A DNA stretch of 64,000 nt. It comes from JAUUSJ01 sp964439395. GTDB taxonomy: Bacteria; Bacillota; Clostridia; Lachnospirales; Lachnospiraceae. The stretch covers positions 1-64,000 of the forward strand of contig CAYTNV010000009.1 in NCBI GenBank assembly GCA_964439395.1. Reading direction: 5' to 3'. The notes beneath the pieces were generated by a model. It saw only the letters and a list, made by a program, of their open reading frames with translations, searched no databases and was not told where the DNA came from. The position numbers and the translations under genes are program-made. Position 1 is the first letter of the stretch. Every line of letters starts with the position of its first letter. Of this stretch, positions 43,685 through 52,831 are shown in pieces.

Positions 43685-44734
43685 CTATTCTTCAATTTCA
43701 TACATAGCAATCTCATCAATCTCTCGGTTTGCTCCGATCATAATATCCTTGCCATCCTTCATATAATGATATACATTTGCAGAACCGCAGTCATAATCTA
43801 AAATTTCACTCTTATACTCTCCTGCCTCCTTGTCATAAGTAAATGCAATTAAGTTTCTCTCACCTTTTCTATGTCCAATAACCGCTGCTGGCTTTCCAAG
43901 CAATGTTCCACCATAAATTGCATGAGTAAAGTCTGCCGCTTTCTCATACTGATAAACCTGCTTAAACTCACCATCTATTTTTTTGTAAATACGAATCATT
44001 TCTCCGTGGAATGGTGCTAATGCAATCAATTCCTTTTCTCCGTCCTCATCAAAATCAACTAAAGTCGCATCACTTGTCGCATCTGTGATCAGTGTCTTAA
44101 TCTCCCACTCACCATCTTTGCTCTCTGGAGGAATAAACTGGAAGACTCCACAGTCCGCTGACACTATACTTGTCTCTACACCGTTTTCCACCACTTTATA
44201 ATATCCATGATTTTTCAACATATTTTCTTTTAATACGGTAAGCTCTAATTGATTCTCATCATTAAATGAACTTAAATCCTCCGGAAGTACTGCCGCATAA
44301 ACTTTTCCTGGCATAGACCAATCTTCTTTAAACTCATGTCCAGATTTCAATGCACATGCGAGCAAATATTTTACACCATTTCTCTTTACGATATCAAAAC
44401 GATGTACATGTGGTAATTCTACTAACGTGCGAACTTCCCACTCTCCCTTTGCTCTTGGTGTGACAATTACAATCTTTGCTTCCTTAGAATCATTAGGTGA
44501 GTAAAATTTATGAGTTGCCAAAAACTGTCCATTACTTTCCGGGACTTGTACCATACTCATAACTCCGCCGGGACCTTCCCATACAGTATCCACCTTATTT
44601 CCCTCTACATCAAATAAATAACAAGGATCTTGTTTTTCTGCTGCCACAAGAAAATATTCCTTTCCCTCATAAATAAGAGGGGCAATGGAATAACATTTAT
44701 TTAGCTTTCCAATTACTTTTTTTACTACTTTCAT
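43685..44734 (-). CDS. Unknown beta-propeller-like protein of the ula operon
   Basis: 349 residues without signal peptide or membrane helices. Repeating units with hydrophobic strands and an acidic turn (EGKEYFLVAA; FDEDGEKELIALAPFHGEMIRIY; KDGKDIMIGAN) suggest a cytosolic FG-GAP/VCBS-like propeller. Histidines recur at strand ends: THKFY, HVHRFD, NHGYYK, FHGEM, THAIYGG, GHRKGERN. It lies between ulaE (3-base gap) and rpe (10-base gap), so it works with ascorbate-6-P intermediates or senses them. I do not know a defined function; replacement of UlaD is only a speculation. Confidence 0.7.
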   Translation of the reverse strand: MKVVKKVIGKLNKCYSIAPLIYEGKEYFLVAAEKQDPCYLFDVEGNKVDTVWEGPGGVMSMVQVPESNGQFLATHKFYSPNDSKEAKIVIVTPRAKGEWEVRTLVELPHVHRFDIVKRNGVKYLLACALKSGHEFKEDWSMPGKVYAAVLPEDLSSFNDENQLELTVLKENMLKNHGYYKVVENGVETSIVSADCGVFQFIPPESKDGEWEIKTLITDATSDATLVDFDEDGEKELIALAPFHGEMIRIYKKIDGEFKQVYQYEKAADFTHAIYGGTLLGKPAAVIGHRKGERNLIAFTYDKEAGEYKSEILDYDCGSANVYHYMKDGKDIMIGANREIDEIAMYEIEE

Positions 44735-44737
44735 AAC

Positions 44738-45592
44738 TTACTCCTTCTCTTCTTGTTTGTCCAAAATATTTCCCATCATATTACGAGCGAAGGCTAAATC
44801 CTCCTCCCAATTTTCATTTCCTGTATACCAAAACTCTGTGACATATTTTCTAATACCTAGACTCCATGCTGTCTCAATCATCGCCTCAAAATCTACATGC
44901 CCTGTTCCAAATGGAATTTCTCTAAACTTTCCTGGAACAGTTTCCTTTAAATGCATAGAAGTTAAATGCCCACATCCTGTCTTTAAATCCTCTAATACAT
45001 CCGTTTTGTAAGTAACTGCTGCATTTTTGATATTTCCACAGTCCGGATATACATTTAAATAAGTTGAATTTATAATATTTACGTATTTCATAGATTTCTC
45101 TACTGTATTCATAAACGCTGTCTCCATCGTCTCAAAGCCAAGGAGTACTCCAGCTTTGGCAGCCATATGTACTGCCTTTTTTAAGTTTTTTTCGAAACGA
45201 GCTCTCGTCTCCTTGGATCCTTCCTCATAGTAGACATCATAGCCCGCTAACTGGATAATACGAATTCCTAAATCATCGGCGAGAGCAATTGCTTTTTCCA
45301 TAATCTCCATACCACGTTTTTCTGTCTGAGCCTCATTACTTCCCAAAGGATATTTTCTATGCCCCGACAGACACATCGTACGAATTGGAATACCGCTCTC
45401 ATACATTTCTCTTACAAGAGTAAATCTCTCCTCCTTCGACATATCCAGTCTTTTTAATTTTTCATCTGTCTCATCGATGCTAATTTCAATAAAATCAAAG
45501 CCTGCTGCCTTTGCCGCATTCATCTTCTCTCTCCAGCTTAATGTAGAAGGCATTGATTTTTCATACAATCCTAGAGTATATGCTTTTGACAT
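44738..45592 (-). CDS. ulaE: L-ribulose-5-phosphate 3-epimerase (UlaE)
   Basis: 284 residues, a xylose-isomerase-like TIM barrel. YTLGLYEKSMPSTLSWREKM at the start and GFDFIEISIDETDEKL, IQLAGYDVYYE, LGFETMET and MHLKETVPGKFREIPFGTGHVDF are hallmark UlaE/SgbU segments; the glutamate and histidine metal ligands lie in them. It converts L-xylulose-5-P into L-ribulose-5-P. The start is ATG 45592 behind GGAGGA; a longer frame is ignored. Confidence 0.93.
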   Translation of the reverse strand: MSKAYTLGLYEKSMPSTLSWREKMNAAKAAGFDFIEISIDETDEKLKRLDMSKEERFTLVREMYESGIPIRTMCLSGHRKYPLGSNEAQTEKRGMEIMEKAIALADDLGIRIIQLAGYDVYYEEGSKETRARFEKNLKKAVHMAAKAGVLLGFETMETAFMNTVEKSMKYVNIINSTYLNVYPDCGNIKNAAVTYKTDVLEDLKTGCGHLTSMHLKETVPGKFREIPFGTGHVDFEAMIETAWSLGIRKYVTEFWYTGNENWEEDLAFARNMMGNILDKQEEKE

Positions 45593-45734
45593 AATAATCA
45601 TCCTCCATCTGAAAGGACTGTACATAAACCAAATAATACGTATTATACTTATATACGAATTGTTTGTCCGTATATGGCTCTAAATATTATTTACCATATA
45701 CATTTCCTTCGCTTATCTAGAATTTTTTACTCTA

Positions 45735-46511
45735 CTATAAATTAAAATCTCCTTTTTTTACAATATGAACCTTAACACCTCTATCTCGAATCTGCTCGAT
45801 AACCTCCTGGGAAGCCAACTCATCTGTAATAAGATTTTTAATCTTGTCAATTCCACAGCTAATAAAACTACTGTTCTTTCCAATCTTTGTATGGTCTGCG
45901 AGAATATAATTTTCTTTTACAACATTTCTAATCATAAGCTCATTAATATTTACTTCATTGGCAATTTCTGTCGTCATGCCACATTCTTCTGAAAATCCGC
46001 TACAACCAACAAAACATTTTTTTGCGACAACTGTCTGAAGATTGCGAATTGCAAAGTCTCCAACCATCGCTTCTTTTGGATATCTTAGCTCTCCGCCTGT
46101 TAAAATAACACTGATGCCATCACTATGCTCGTAATTTAAAGCTCTTCCATTATTCGTTATTACAGTAACATTTCTCTTATCAATATACTGTAACATACTA
46201 ATAGCATTTGCACTTGTATTAATAAAAATACTATCTCCGTCCTCAACTAAGGTTGCTGCATACTGAGCAATCAAATCTCTGTATAATTTTACTTCATCTT
46301 GTTCCTGTTCTTTCTTCTCCGTTACCTGAGCTCCACCATAAAAACGAACTAGCTTTTTATTATCTTCTAAATACTGCAAATCTCTTCTCACAGTAACTGG
46401 AGAAATATCAAACATCTTTGCTAACTCTGCCACCTTAATTCCTGGCTGAGCCTCCATCACCTCTAGCATTTTATTTCTTCTGTTGTCCACATATGCTCGT
46501 TCTCTCTTCAT
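45735..46511 (-). CDS. DeoR-family regulator (UlaR-like)
   Basis: 258 residues. The N-terminal helix-turn-helix (GIKVAELAKMFDISPVTVRRDLQYLE, about 24-49) and a sugar-phosphate sensor domain (about 75-240; INTSANAISMLQYI, NGRALNYEH, VILTGGEL) are typical of DeoR repressors. It is the first gene of the second half of the ula cluster and probably responds to ascorbate-6-P or a pentulose phosphate. The direct repeats before ulaG are its likely target. ATG 46511 follows AAGGAGTA. Confidence 0.9.
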   Translation of the reverse strand: MKRERAYVDNRRNKMLEVMEAQPGIKVAELAKMFDISPVTVRRDLQYLEDNKKLVRFYGGAQVTEKKEQEQDEVKLYRDLIAQYAATLVEDGDSIFINTSANAISMLQYIDKRNVTVITNNGRALNYEHSDGISVILTGGELRYPKEAMVGDFAIRNLQTVVAKKCFVGCSGFSEECGMTTEIANEVNINELMIRNVVKENYILADHTKIGKNSSFISCGIDKIKNLITDELASQEVIEQIRDRGVKVHIVKKGDFNL

Positions 46512-46781
46512 AAAATATACTCCTTACCTTATTTTTTAGTTATCATTCCACTATAGTTGAAAATAACCAAAACAAATACTCTAATTATTTTCTATGTAAT
46601 AGTATATTGTATTTTATGATTGTTGTCATCTATTTTTTTGCTTTTTATGAGTATTTTATCAAAAATTTTCGATTTTTTTGCAAATTTATAAAACTCTCAC
46701 ATTTTTCTAGATGAAAGAGCAGTTTTTTATGTACAGTTTTCATTTAAATTTATTTGCCGATTTTAAACTGATATAATGATT
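46512..46781. other. Leader region of the regulator gene
   Basis: AT-rich without a gene. A weak promoter (TATTTG, 17 bases, TATAGT) can be drawn on the minus strand near 46544-46572; not convincing. Confidence 0.3.
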
Positions 46782-46840
46782 GGATTCCCTCTATCCTCTC
46801 CCCATGAATCGCAATTTTCATAATTATATAGAGAGAATCC
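46782..46840 (-). promoter_or_regulatory. Long hairpin between ulaB and the regulator
   Basis: GGATTCCCTCTAT and ATAGAGAGAATCC pair over 13 positions with one mismatch, and ATGAA/TTCAT add an inner stem. No T-run follows, so it looks like a processing or stability element in the polycistronic mRNA rather than a terminator. Confidence 0.5.
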
Positions 46841-46872
46841 ATTTAGAAAATATTTTGATTGTCTAATTGCTA

Positions 46873-47175
46873 CTAGATAATACCGTTATCTCTCATTTTC
46901 TCTTCCATCTCTTTTGGAGACATAATATTACGAAGACCAATTACTTTTGTTCCTTTTTTCTCTGCATCCTTGAACATATTCATAAAATTCTGAGCACAAA
47001 ATACGATATCAAACTGAGCAGCCGCACTTTTTCCCTCAGATAATGCACAGTGATGAATTTTAGCAGGTTTAATACCAGCTTTATCGCATACTTTTTGAAG
47101 TGTCATTTTCATCATCAAACTTGATCCTGCTCCATTTGCACAACATACTAACATACTTAAATTATCCTTTGCCAT
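46873..47175 (-). CDS. ulaB: PTS ascorbate-type EIIB
   Basis: 100 residues. LVCCANGAGSSLMM is the EIIB phosphocysteine loop (Cys12 by comparison, Cys11 next to it), and the Rossmann-like pattern continues with FDIVFCAQNF. It takes phosphate from EIIA and gives it to ascorbate bound by UlaA. It follows ulaA by 124 bases. Context of ulaA, ulaC and ulaG supports the substrate. Confidence 0.9.
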   Translation of the reverse strand: MAKDNLSMLVCCANGAGSSLMMKMTLQKVCDKAGIKPAKIHHCALSEGKSAAAQFDIVFCAQNFMNMFKDAEKKGTKVIGLRNIMSPKEMEEKMRDNGII

Positions 47176-47299
47176 TTTATTACTTCCTTTCTTTTTATAA
47201 AATATTATTTATTTTTACACTATATATTCAAAAATAAAGTTTTTATTTTTTATTATAGCGTATCATACATTTTTTCTTTTATCTAGAAAAATTCTCTTT

Positions 47300-48772
47300 T
47301 TACTCGATACCCTTTAACTCTTTATATGCCTCATAATCTTCTGTGATTAAGAAATAACCTTCTTTATCTCTTTTATATTCAATCTGTGGAATAGCAAGTA
47401 ATACAACTGCAATAACTACAATACCGATAACACCGAGGAACTTCATGACTACTGTCATAATTGGCCATACAACTGCCCAGTCCCACATTCCTAAATATCC
47501 ACCGTAAGCTGCCATTCCAACCCAACCTGCGATAAGTGCAGAGCCAAATACTTGACAAATACCAGATATAAATGGAAGAATAAGTGCTGCCTTAATACCA
47601 CCCTTTTCATTTGCAAATACTGCGATTGTAGAGTTATCAAAAAATACTGGAACGAATCCACAAATAACAAGTACTGGACTCTTAAATATAATCAAAGCTG
47701 CGATTGCTAAAATCTGTCCTACAAAACCTGCGAGAAATCCAATTGGAACTGCGTTTGCAGAACCAAAGCCGTAAATAACGGCACAGTCAACACCAGGAAC
47801 AGAACCTGGAAGAAGTTTATCGGCAATACCCTGGAAGGATGCTGTGAGCTCTGTTACGAAAGTACGAACACCAAGTTGTAAGATTGCAAGATATACAGAA
47901 AAGTAGAGACAAGTCTGAATGACATAAAATACCATACTTGCACCCTCTGCTAAAAATCCTTGCTCTGTCAAATAGTCACGACCTAAGATACAAAGGATTG
48001 CTCCAAAGAAAATCAACATTAAGATAGATGTACATACCATATTTTCATTGAAAATAGACATAAAACCAGGAAGCTCAATATCATCGATTTTCTTTGCTTT
48101 TTTGCCCTTTTTATTAAATAATTTATCTGCAAGCCAAGTATTTAAAGCAACACCAAAGGATTGCTGATGTGCGAGACAAAATCCTGCTCCGTCTGTTAAT
48201 TGCTGACAAGGTTTAATCGTCAAGTTAGAGCCAACTGCCCAGTAACATCCTAAAATAACTGCCATAACGACAATAAGTTTTATATCACTGTCCGCCAAAA
48301 ATGGACAAGCAAATAAGATTAACCAATACGCTGTTGCAGATTGCTGAACTTGTACATGACCTGTTGTAAACAAGGCTCTAAGCTTTGTATATTTACTAAA
48401 ACGAACAAGTAAAATATTTACAAGAAATGCGATCAAAAGGAGAATCATCGCATTTCCAAATCCTTTTCCAAATACCTTTTCCACTCCGTCTGTCACGGCA
48501 TTTTGTCCGAAATATGGGTCAATTACCATAGCATCCATATTAAAACGATCTTTTAAACCAACTAATACTGGACGGAAGTTACTTACTAATCCATTAGAAC
48601 CTACTGTCAAAATCAAATATCCTACAATTGCTTTAATTACACCTGCTAGTACATCATACCATGTTTTTCCCAATAAAATATAACCAATCATTACGATTAA
48701 ACCGATCATAAATGCTGGCTGCTGCAAGACATTAGTCGCAAAATAGGTCCATATCGTCATTAAAATTTCCAT
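47300..48772 (-). CDS. ulaA: PTS ascorbate-specific EIIC
   Basis: 490-residue membrane permease with about eleven hydrophobic segments. PAFMIGLIVMIGYILLGK, AVIYGFGSANAVPIGFLAGF and the HVQVQQSATAYW loop match UlaA, whose fold differs from glucose-type EIIC. It imports and, with UlaB/UlaC, phosphorylates L-ascorbate. It stands 23 bases after ulaC. Related carbohydrates cannot be excluded, but UlaG and UlaE make ascorbate likely. Confidence 0.92.
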   Translation of the reverse strand: MEILMTIWTYFATNVLQQPAFMIGLIVMIGYILLGKTWYDVLAGVIKAIVGYLILTVGSNGLVSNFRPVLVGLKDRFNMDAMVIDPYFGQNAVTDGVEKVFGKGFGNAMILLLIAFLVNILLVRFSKYTKLRALFTTGHVQVQQSATAYWLILFACPFLADSDIKLIVVMAVILGCYWAVGSNLTIKPCQQLTDGAGFCLAHQQSFGVALNTWLADKLFNKKGKKAKKIDDIELPGFMSIFNENMVCTSILMLIFFGAILCILGRDYLTEQGFLAEGASMVFYVIQTCLYFSVYLAILQLGVRTFVTELTASFQGIADKLLPGSVPGVDCAVIYGFGSANAVPIGFLAGFVGQILAIAALIIFKSPVLVICGFVPVFFDNSTIAVFANEKGGIKAALILPFISGICQVFGSALIAGWVGMAAYGGYLGMWDWAVVWPIMTVVMKFLGVIGIVVIAVVLLAIPQIEYKRDKEGYFLITEDYEAYKELKGIE

Positions 48773-48795
48773 AACCTTTTCCCTCTTTATCTTTC

Positions 48796-49254
48796 TTATT
48801 CTTCCATATATTTTTCCTGAATCTCAACTAAGTCTTCAGGTGTCTTTGCGTTAAGTAACGCCTCCATCACTTTTTCATTCATCATCAGGTTAGAAAGTCT
48901 TTGCATATTTCCAAGATGCTGCTCTGGGTTGCAAGATGCCAATGTGAAGAATAATTTTGCATCCATCTCAGGATTTCCCTCTTCAAAGCTAACTGCTTCC
49001 TCTAATTTCATAAATCCAATCTCTGTCTTATGTACTCCCTTTGCACATTCCTGTGAATGTGGCATTGCCACATTTGGCATAATTACAATATATGGACCAT
49101 ATTTTGTCACACATTTAATAATGTCCTCTTTATAATTTGACTCTACAGTTCCATCTGCCTCTAATGACTCACAGCTCATCCGAATTGCTTCCTGCCAGTT
49201 TGGCGCACTTTGTGCAAATTTATAATGCTTTTTTTCTACAAATTCTTTTAACAT
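48796..49254 (-). CDS. ulaC: PTS ascorbate-type EIIA
   Basis: 152 residues, EIIA of the mannitol/fructose fold. The phosphorylated His66 stands in MPHSQEC, and SCESLEADGTVESNYKED is the usual N-terminal pattern. It lies between ulaG and ulaA. ATG 49254 has AGGAGGTAAGT upstream. Confidence 0.9.
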   Translation of the reverse strand: MLKEFVEKKHYKFAQSAPNWQEAIRMSCESLEADGTVESNYKEDIIKCVTKYGPYIVIMPNVAMPHSQECAKGVHKTEIGFMKLEEAVSFEEGNPEMDAKLFFTLASCNPEQHLGNMQRLSNLMMNEKVMEALLNAKTPEDLVEIQEKYMEE

Positions 49255-49388
49255 ACTTACCTCCTGCGATGTATTGCCATATCATAAGTTTTTTAGTTTC
49301 TTTTACAAATCCGCTGTCTGACTAATATTTGAGAAGCTATAATCTATAAAACTTCACGAAATATCAATCAAACAGCAAAATATTCTTT

Positions 49389-50492
49389 TTATAGACAAGA
49401 GCGGAAAGGAATATTTTGAGGTGCCTCAAAGCAATCTTCAAATCCTCTTCTATGATGATAAGCTTTCTTATCTTTATCTGTTGGATATACATATTTTCCG
49501 CCAACTTCCCAGAAGAATGGATGGAATTTATAGTCCAAACGATCTTTTTTCATATCATATAATACTTTAATTTCATTCACATCAGCCATAAAGTTTGTCC
49601 ACACATCATAGTGAATTGGAATTACAACATCACATTGCAATGCCTCTGCCATACGAAGAATATCACAAGATGTCATCTTATCTGCCATACCGATTGGATT
49701 CTCTCCATAAGAACCAAATGCAACATCAATATCATAATCTTTACCGTGTTTTGCAAAATAGATAGAATAGTGGGAGTCACCGCTATGGTAAATATTTCCA
49801 CCTGGAGTTTTAATTAAATAATTTACTGCTTTATCATCCATATCAGTTGGACAAATTCCTGTAAGTTCTTCCCTGTCTGGTCCTGTAGAATCTGTCGTAA
49901 CAAGACAAGTACGGTCAAAAGAATCTAATGCGATAATCTCAATATCTTTGATCTTAATAGAATCACCAGGTCTTACTGTAATACATCTGTCAGCTGGAAC
50001 TCCCCATTTTTTCCATAATTCTACAGATTTCTTAGGTCCAATAAATGGCACTGGAATCGTCTCACCTTTTTCATTTACTGTAGTAAGTCCACTTTGAATT
50101 ACATGGGCTGCATACTCTGCACTCATATGGTCTTGATGATAATGAGTTGCCAAAACTGCGTCTACCTTTTTAATTGCAAATGGGTCAATTACAAAAGGTA
50201 CTGCACGAAGATTTGGCTGCATTGCTCTTGCACCGCACATATTTGCCATCTGGTGTCCAACTTTCATCTTTCCGTCGCCATGAGTTCTCTTTCCATTTCC
50301 GCACCATAGGTCAACACTAATATTACAATCCTCTGGAGTTTTAAACCACATTCCTGTACATCCTAGCCACCACATTGCAACTGTTCCTGGTTTTACTTCC
50401 TCATTTTCAATATCCTCATTTAACCATGTTCCCCATTCTGGGAATGTGCTCATTATCCAACTCTCTCTTGTAATTTCGTCAATTTTACTCAT
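49389..50492 (-). CDS. ulaG: L-ascorbate-6-phosphate lactonase
   Basis: 367 residues, metallo-beta-lactamase fold. THYHQDHMS (His117, His119, Asp121, His122) is the metal centre, and HSGDSHYS supplies further ligands. The opening ESWIMSTFPEWGTWLNEDIE and FFWEVGGKYVYP at the end are UlaG hallmarks. It opens L-ascorbate-6-P to 3-keto-L-gulonate-6-P. First gene of the operon, with AGGAGGTATAAA before ATG 50492, a cre site and promoter upstream. Confidence 0.95.
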   Translation of the reverse strand: MSKIDEITRESWIMSTFPEWGTWLNEDIENEEVKPGTVAMWWLGCTGMWFKTPEDCNISVDLWCGNGKRTHGDGKMKVGHQMANMCGARAMQPNLRAVPFVIDPFAIKKVDAVLATHYHQDHMSAEYAAHVIQSGLTTVNEKGETIPVPFIGPKKSVELWKKWGVPADRCITVRPGDSIKIKDIEIIALDSFDRTCLVTTDSTGPDREELTGICPTDMDDKAVNYLIKTPGGNIYHSGDSHYSIYFAKHGKDYDIDVAFGSYGENPIGMADKMTSCDILRMAEALQCDVVIPIHYDVWTNFMADVNEIKVLYDMKKDRLDYKFHPFFWEVGGKYVYPTDKDKKAYHHRRGFEDCFEAPQNIPFRSCL

Positions 50493-50541
50493 TTTATACC
50501 TCCTAATTAAATGTTCATATTATTCATAAAGACCATGTGGT

Positions 50542-50555
50542 TGCAACCGTTTATG
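50542..50555 (-). promoter_or_regulatory. Catabolite-repression (cre) site
   Basis: On the minus strand CATAAACGGTTGCA agrees with the cre consensus at 12 of 14 positions. It lies downstream of the ulaG promoter, where CcpA would block transcription. Confidence 0.6.
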
Positions 50556-50579
50556 TTCTTTGTGTTGTTTTGTAATGAT

Positions 50580-50608
50580 AATTTACCACAAATAAATCAT
50601 AAAGTCAA
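50580..50608 (-). promoter_or_regulatory. Promoter of the ula operon
   Basis: On the minus strand TTGACT (50603-50608), 17 bases, TAAATT (50580-50585). Confidence 0.65.
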
Positions 50609-50612
50609 CCCC

Positions 50613-50649
50613 ATTATATGATTATTTCGCATATTATATGATTGTTTCG
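50613..50649. promoter_or_regulatory. Direct repeats, likely UlaR operator
   Basis: ATTATATGATTATTTCG (from 50613) and ATTATATGATTGTTTCG (from 50633) differ in one base and lie exactly 20 bases apart, two helical turns, right upstream of the -35 box. DeoR proteins often use direct repeats. Confidence 0.6.
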
Positions 50650-51055
50650 TCATTTTTTCAGCTTTTATATAATTTTATTATTTTTAAATGTTTTTTATGA
50701 ACGTTTTATACGTTTTAAACAAATCATATATTCATATATTTTATGTTATGTTTCATTTTTTATTTCATATAACTATACTATCATCTATAGCTTGTGAAGG
50801 AAGTGATTTTGAGATTATGAAGACAGACACCGAGAGTCCATGGAAACTTCTATAAATAAATAATTTGTATTAATAGAATTATTTTCACCAAAAGTATCAA
50901 TTATTATATCTTCCAACAACACATATTTTCTAATATACTATATCTTATCATCTCATAGTTTCTATAGAACAGCCCAAAAGAGCAACTACTCTATTTGACG
51001 TTTTTATGGAAAATAATTAAGGGAATAGAAATGATGGAGAAAAAAAGTTCCCCCC
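50650..51055. other. Intergenic, nothing recognised
   Basis: About 400 AT-rich bases between the ula promoter and the phosphofructokinase terminator, no gene seen. Confidence 0.5.
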
Positions 51056-51088
51056 AAAAAAAACCAGAAAGGCAATTAACCCTTCTGG
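51056..51088 (-). terminator. Terminator of the phosphofructokinase gene
   Basis: On the minus strand CCAGAAGGG pairs with CCTTTCTGG and runs into eight T. Confidence 0.85.
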
Positions 51089-51126
51089 CTCTTCATAAAT
51101 CTTAATACAATATTCAAATTAATTGA

Positions 51127-52425
51127 TTATTCTGCATGCATTTCCTCGTGTACAATCTCCTGAACTGCTTCTGGAACAACTGCCAACGCTTTCTTATCTG
51201 TCTCTTTGAAGAATAAGTGACGTGGAATACCATCTACCATTACAGGAGGTACATCGCCCTGAATTAAAGGACGAGCATAGTTAATAAAATCATCAGAAAT
51301 ATATGTACCGTCATTTATAATCCAATCAATTGGCAACATCTTCTCAACATTAGAAATCTTATGTACATCATGAATCTCTGTTGTACACTGATATGGATCA
51401 TCTGAAACTCTCTTTAAGATAATCATCTGACCATTATCTCCCTCGAGTGCAGCCTTAACAGCAGCTCCACCTACCTGGAATGCCTCGTTAATATCAATTC
51501 TGGAAGCTAAGTGAGAAGCGCATCTTTGTAAGGAGCTTAACTCGATTGCTCTCGTCTTACAACCAATCTCAGCCGCAACTTTATTGCAGAGATAACGCGC
51601 TGTACCTGTAAGTTGTTTATGACCGAATGCATCAACGAAATCCGCACTATCGGAAAGTTCACATACATAACGTCCATCTGCAAGACGAATACCCTCAGAA
51701 ACTGCAACTACAACAGATTTCTTTGTTTTTTGCAATTCTTTTACTCTATTAATGAAGTCATCTACATCAAAAGCTACTTCTGGAACATATACGAAATCTG
51801 GTCCATCACAATCCTCACTCTTAGAAAGCATAACTGCTGCAGTTAACCATCCAGCATTTCTACCCATAACCTCGATAATCGTTACTAATTCATTGCCATA
51901 TACAAGCCCATCACGAATACATTCTTTTGTAACTGTACCAATGAATTTAGCTGCACTGCCAAATCCTGGTGTATGGTCTGTCACTGCTAAGTCATTGTCA
52001 ATTGTCTTAGGAACACCGACAAAGCGGCATTTATGTCCTGTAACAATGGCATAATCAGATAATTTACGAATTGTATCCATGGAATCATTTCCTCCAATAT
52101 AGAAGAAATATCCAATCTCTAACTCATCCAAAATTTTGAAAATCTTATCATAAACTGCTCTATCCTCATGAATCTCTGGTAATTTATAACGGCAAGACCC
52201 AAGATAAGCAGATGGTGTTCTCTTTAATAACTCGATATCTAAATCACTTTTAATATGCTCGGATAAATCAACATATCTTCCCTCTAAGAAGCCCTGAATA
52301 CCATTTCTCATACCGTAAACTTTTCCAGCTCCTCTATCTCTAGCTGTGCGATATACACCTGCTAAACTAGAGTTGATAACTGAAGTAGGTCCACCTGACT
52401 GTCCAACGATTACATTATTTCCCAT
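51127..52425 (-). CDS. 6-phosphofructokinase, PPi-dependent type
   Basis: 432 residues, longer than ATP-type PfkA (about 320) and like pyrophosphate-type enzymes. GQSGGPTSVINSS at the start and PKTIDND (139-145), with Lys140 where ATP enzymes have Gly, indicate PPi use. The phosphate-site motif is IGGNDS (110-115), Asn113 standing where GGDD/GGDG is usual. Catalyses fructose-6-P to fructose-1,6-bisphosphate. A single gene with a good promoter and terminator; ATG 52425 follows AGGAGGAAA. The phosphoryl donor should be tested. Confidence 0.87.
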   Translation of the reverse strand: MGNNVIVGQSGGPTSVINSSLAGVYRTARDRGAGKVYGMRNGIQGFLEGRYVDLSEHIKSDLDIELLKRTPSAYLGSCRYKLPEIHEDRAVYDKIFKILDELEIGYFFYIGGNDSMDTIRKLSDYAIVTGHKCRFVGVPKTIDNDLAVTDHTPGFGSAAKFIGTVTKECIRDGLVYGNELVTIIEVMGRNAGWLTAAVMLSKSEDCDGPDFVYVPEVAFDVDDFINRVKELQKTKKSVVVAVSEGIRLADGRYVCELSDSADFVDAFGHKQLTGTARYLCNKVAAEIGCKTRAIELSSLQRCASHLASRIDINEAFQVGGAAVKAALEGDNGQMIILKRVSDDPYQCTTEIHDVHKISNVEKMLPIDWIINDGTYISDDFINYARPLIQGDVPPVMVDGIPRHLFFKETDKKALAVVPEAVQEIVHEEMHAE

Positions 52426-52513
52426 TGTGATTTCCTCCTAAATCAATGTCATTTCTTTTTCGCTTTTATGCTGCCTATATATCTCTCCCTATATTTCAGC
52501 AACCATAAAATAA

Positions 52514-52542
52514 ATTATAGCAGATATAACTAAATTTAACAA
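52514..52542 (-). promoter_or_regulatory. Promoter of the phosphofructokinase gene
   Basis: On the minus strand TTGTTA (52537-52542), 17 bases, perfect TATAAT (52514-52519). The leader is about 80 bases. The remaining 52543-52792 holds nothing recognised. Confidence 0.65.
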
Positions 52543-52792
52543 TATTTCTTTTTACTTTTTATAGGAAAATCAATATTTTTTTCTTTTGCAAATTCTACTC
52601 TTTTCTTTTTTTACTATATTCTGCATATATTTTATAAGTTTTTTCTGTGAATTTAAAGGAATCACTATATTAACAAAAATATATAATCGCAAAATTTCCA
52701 TACAAGATATTAGTATTAGCCAAACAGATTATGTCCATATCTTATCAAAGTTTTATATTTTGCTATAGACTCACTCATTATTTTTCATACAT

Positions 52793-52820
52793 AAAGGGAA
52801 GCTATTTTATAACTTCCCTT
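52793..52820 (-). terminator. Hairpin after the first L,D-transpeptidase
   Basis: AAGGGAAG / CTTCCCTT around an 11-base loop just past the stop codon. The following T-run is poor. Confidence 0.55.
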
Positions 52821-52831
52821 CAATCATTTCA

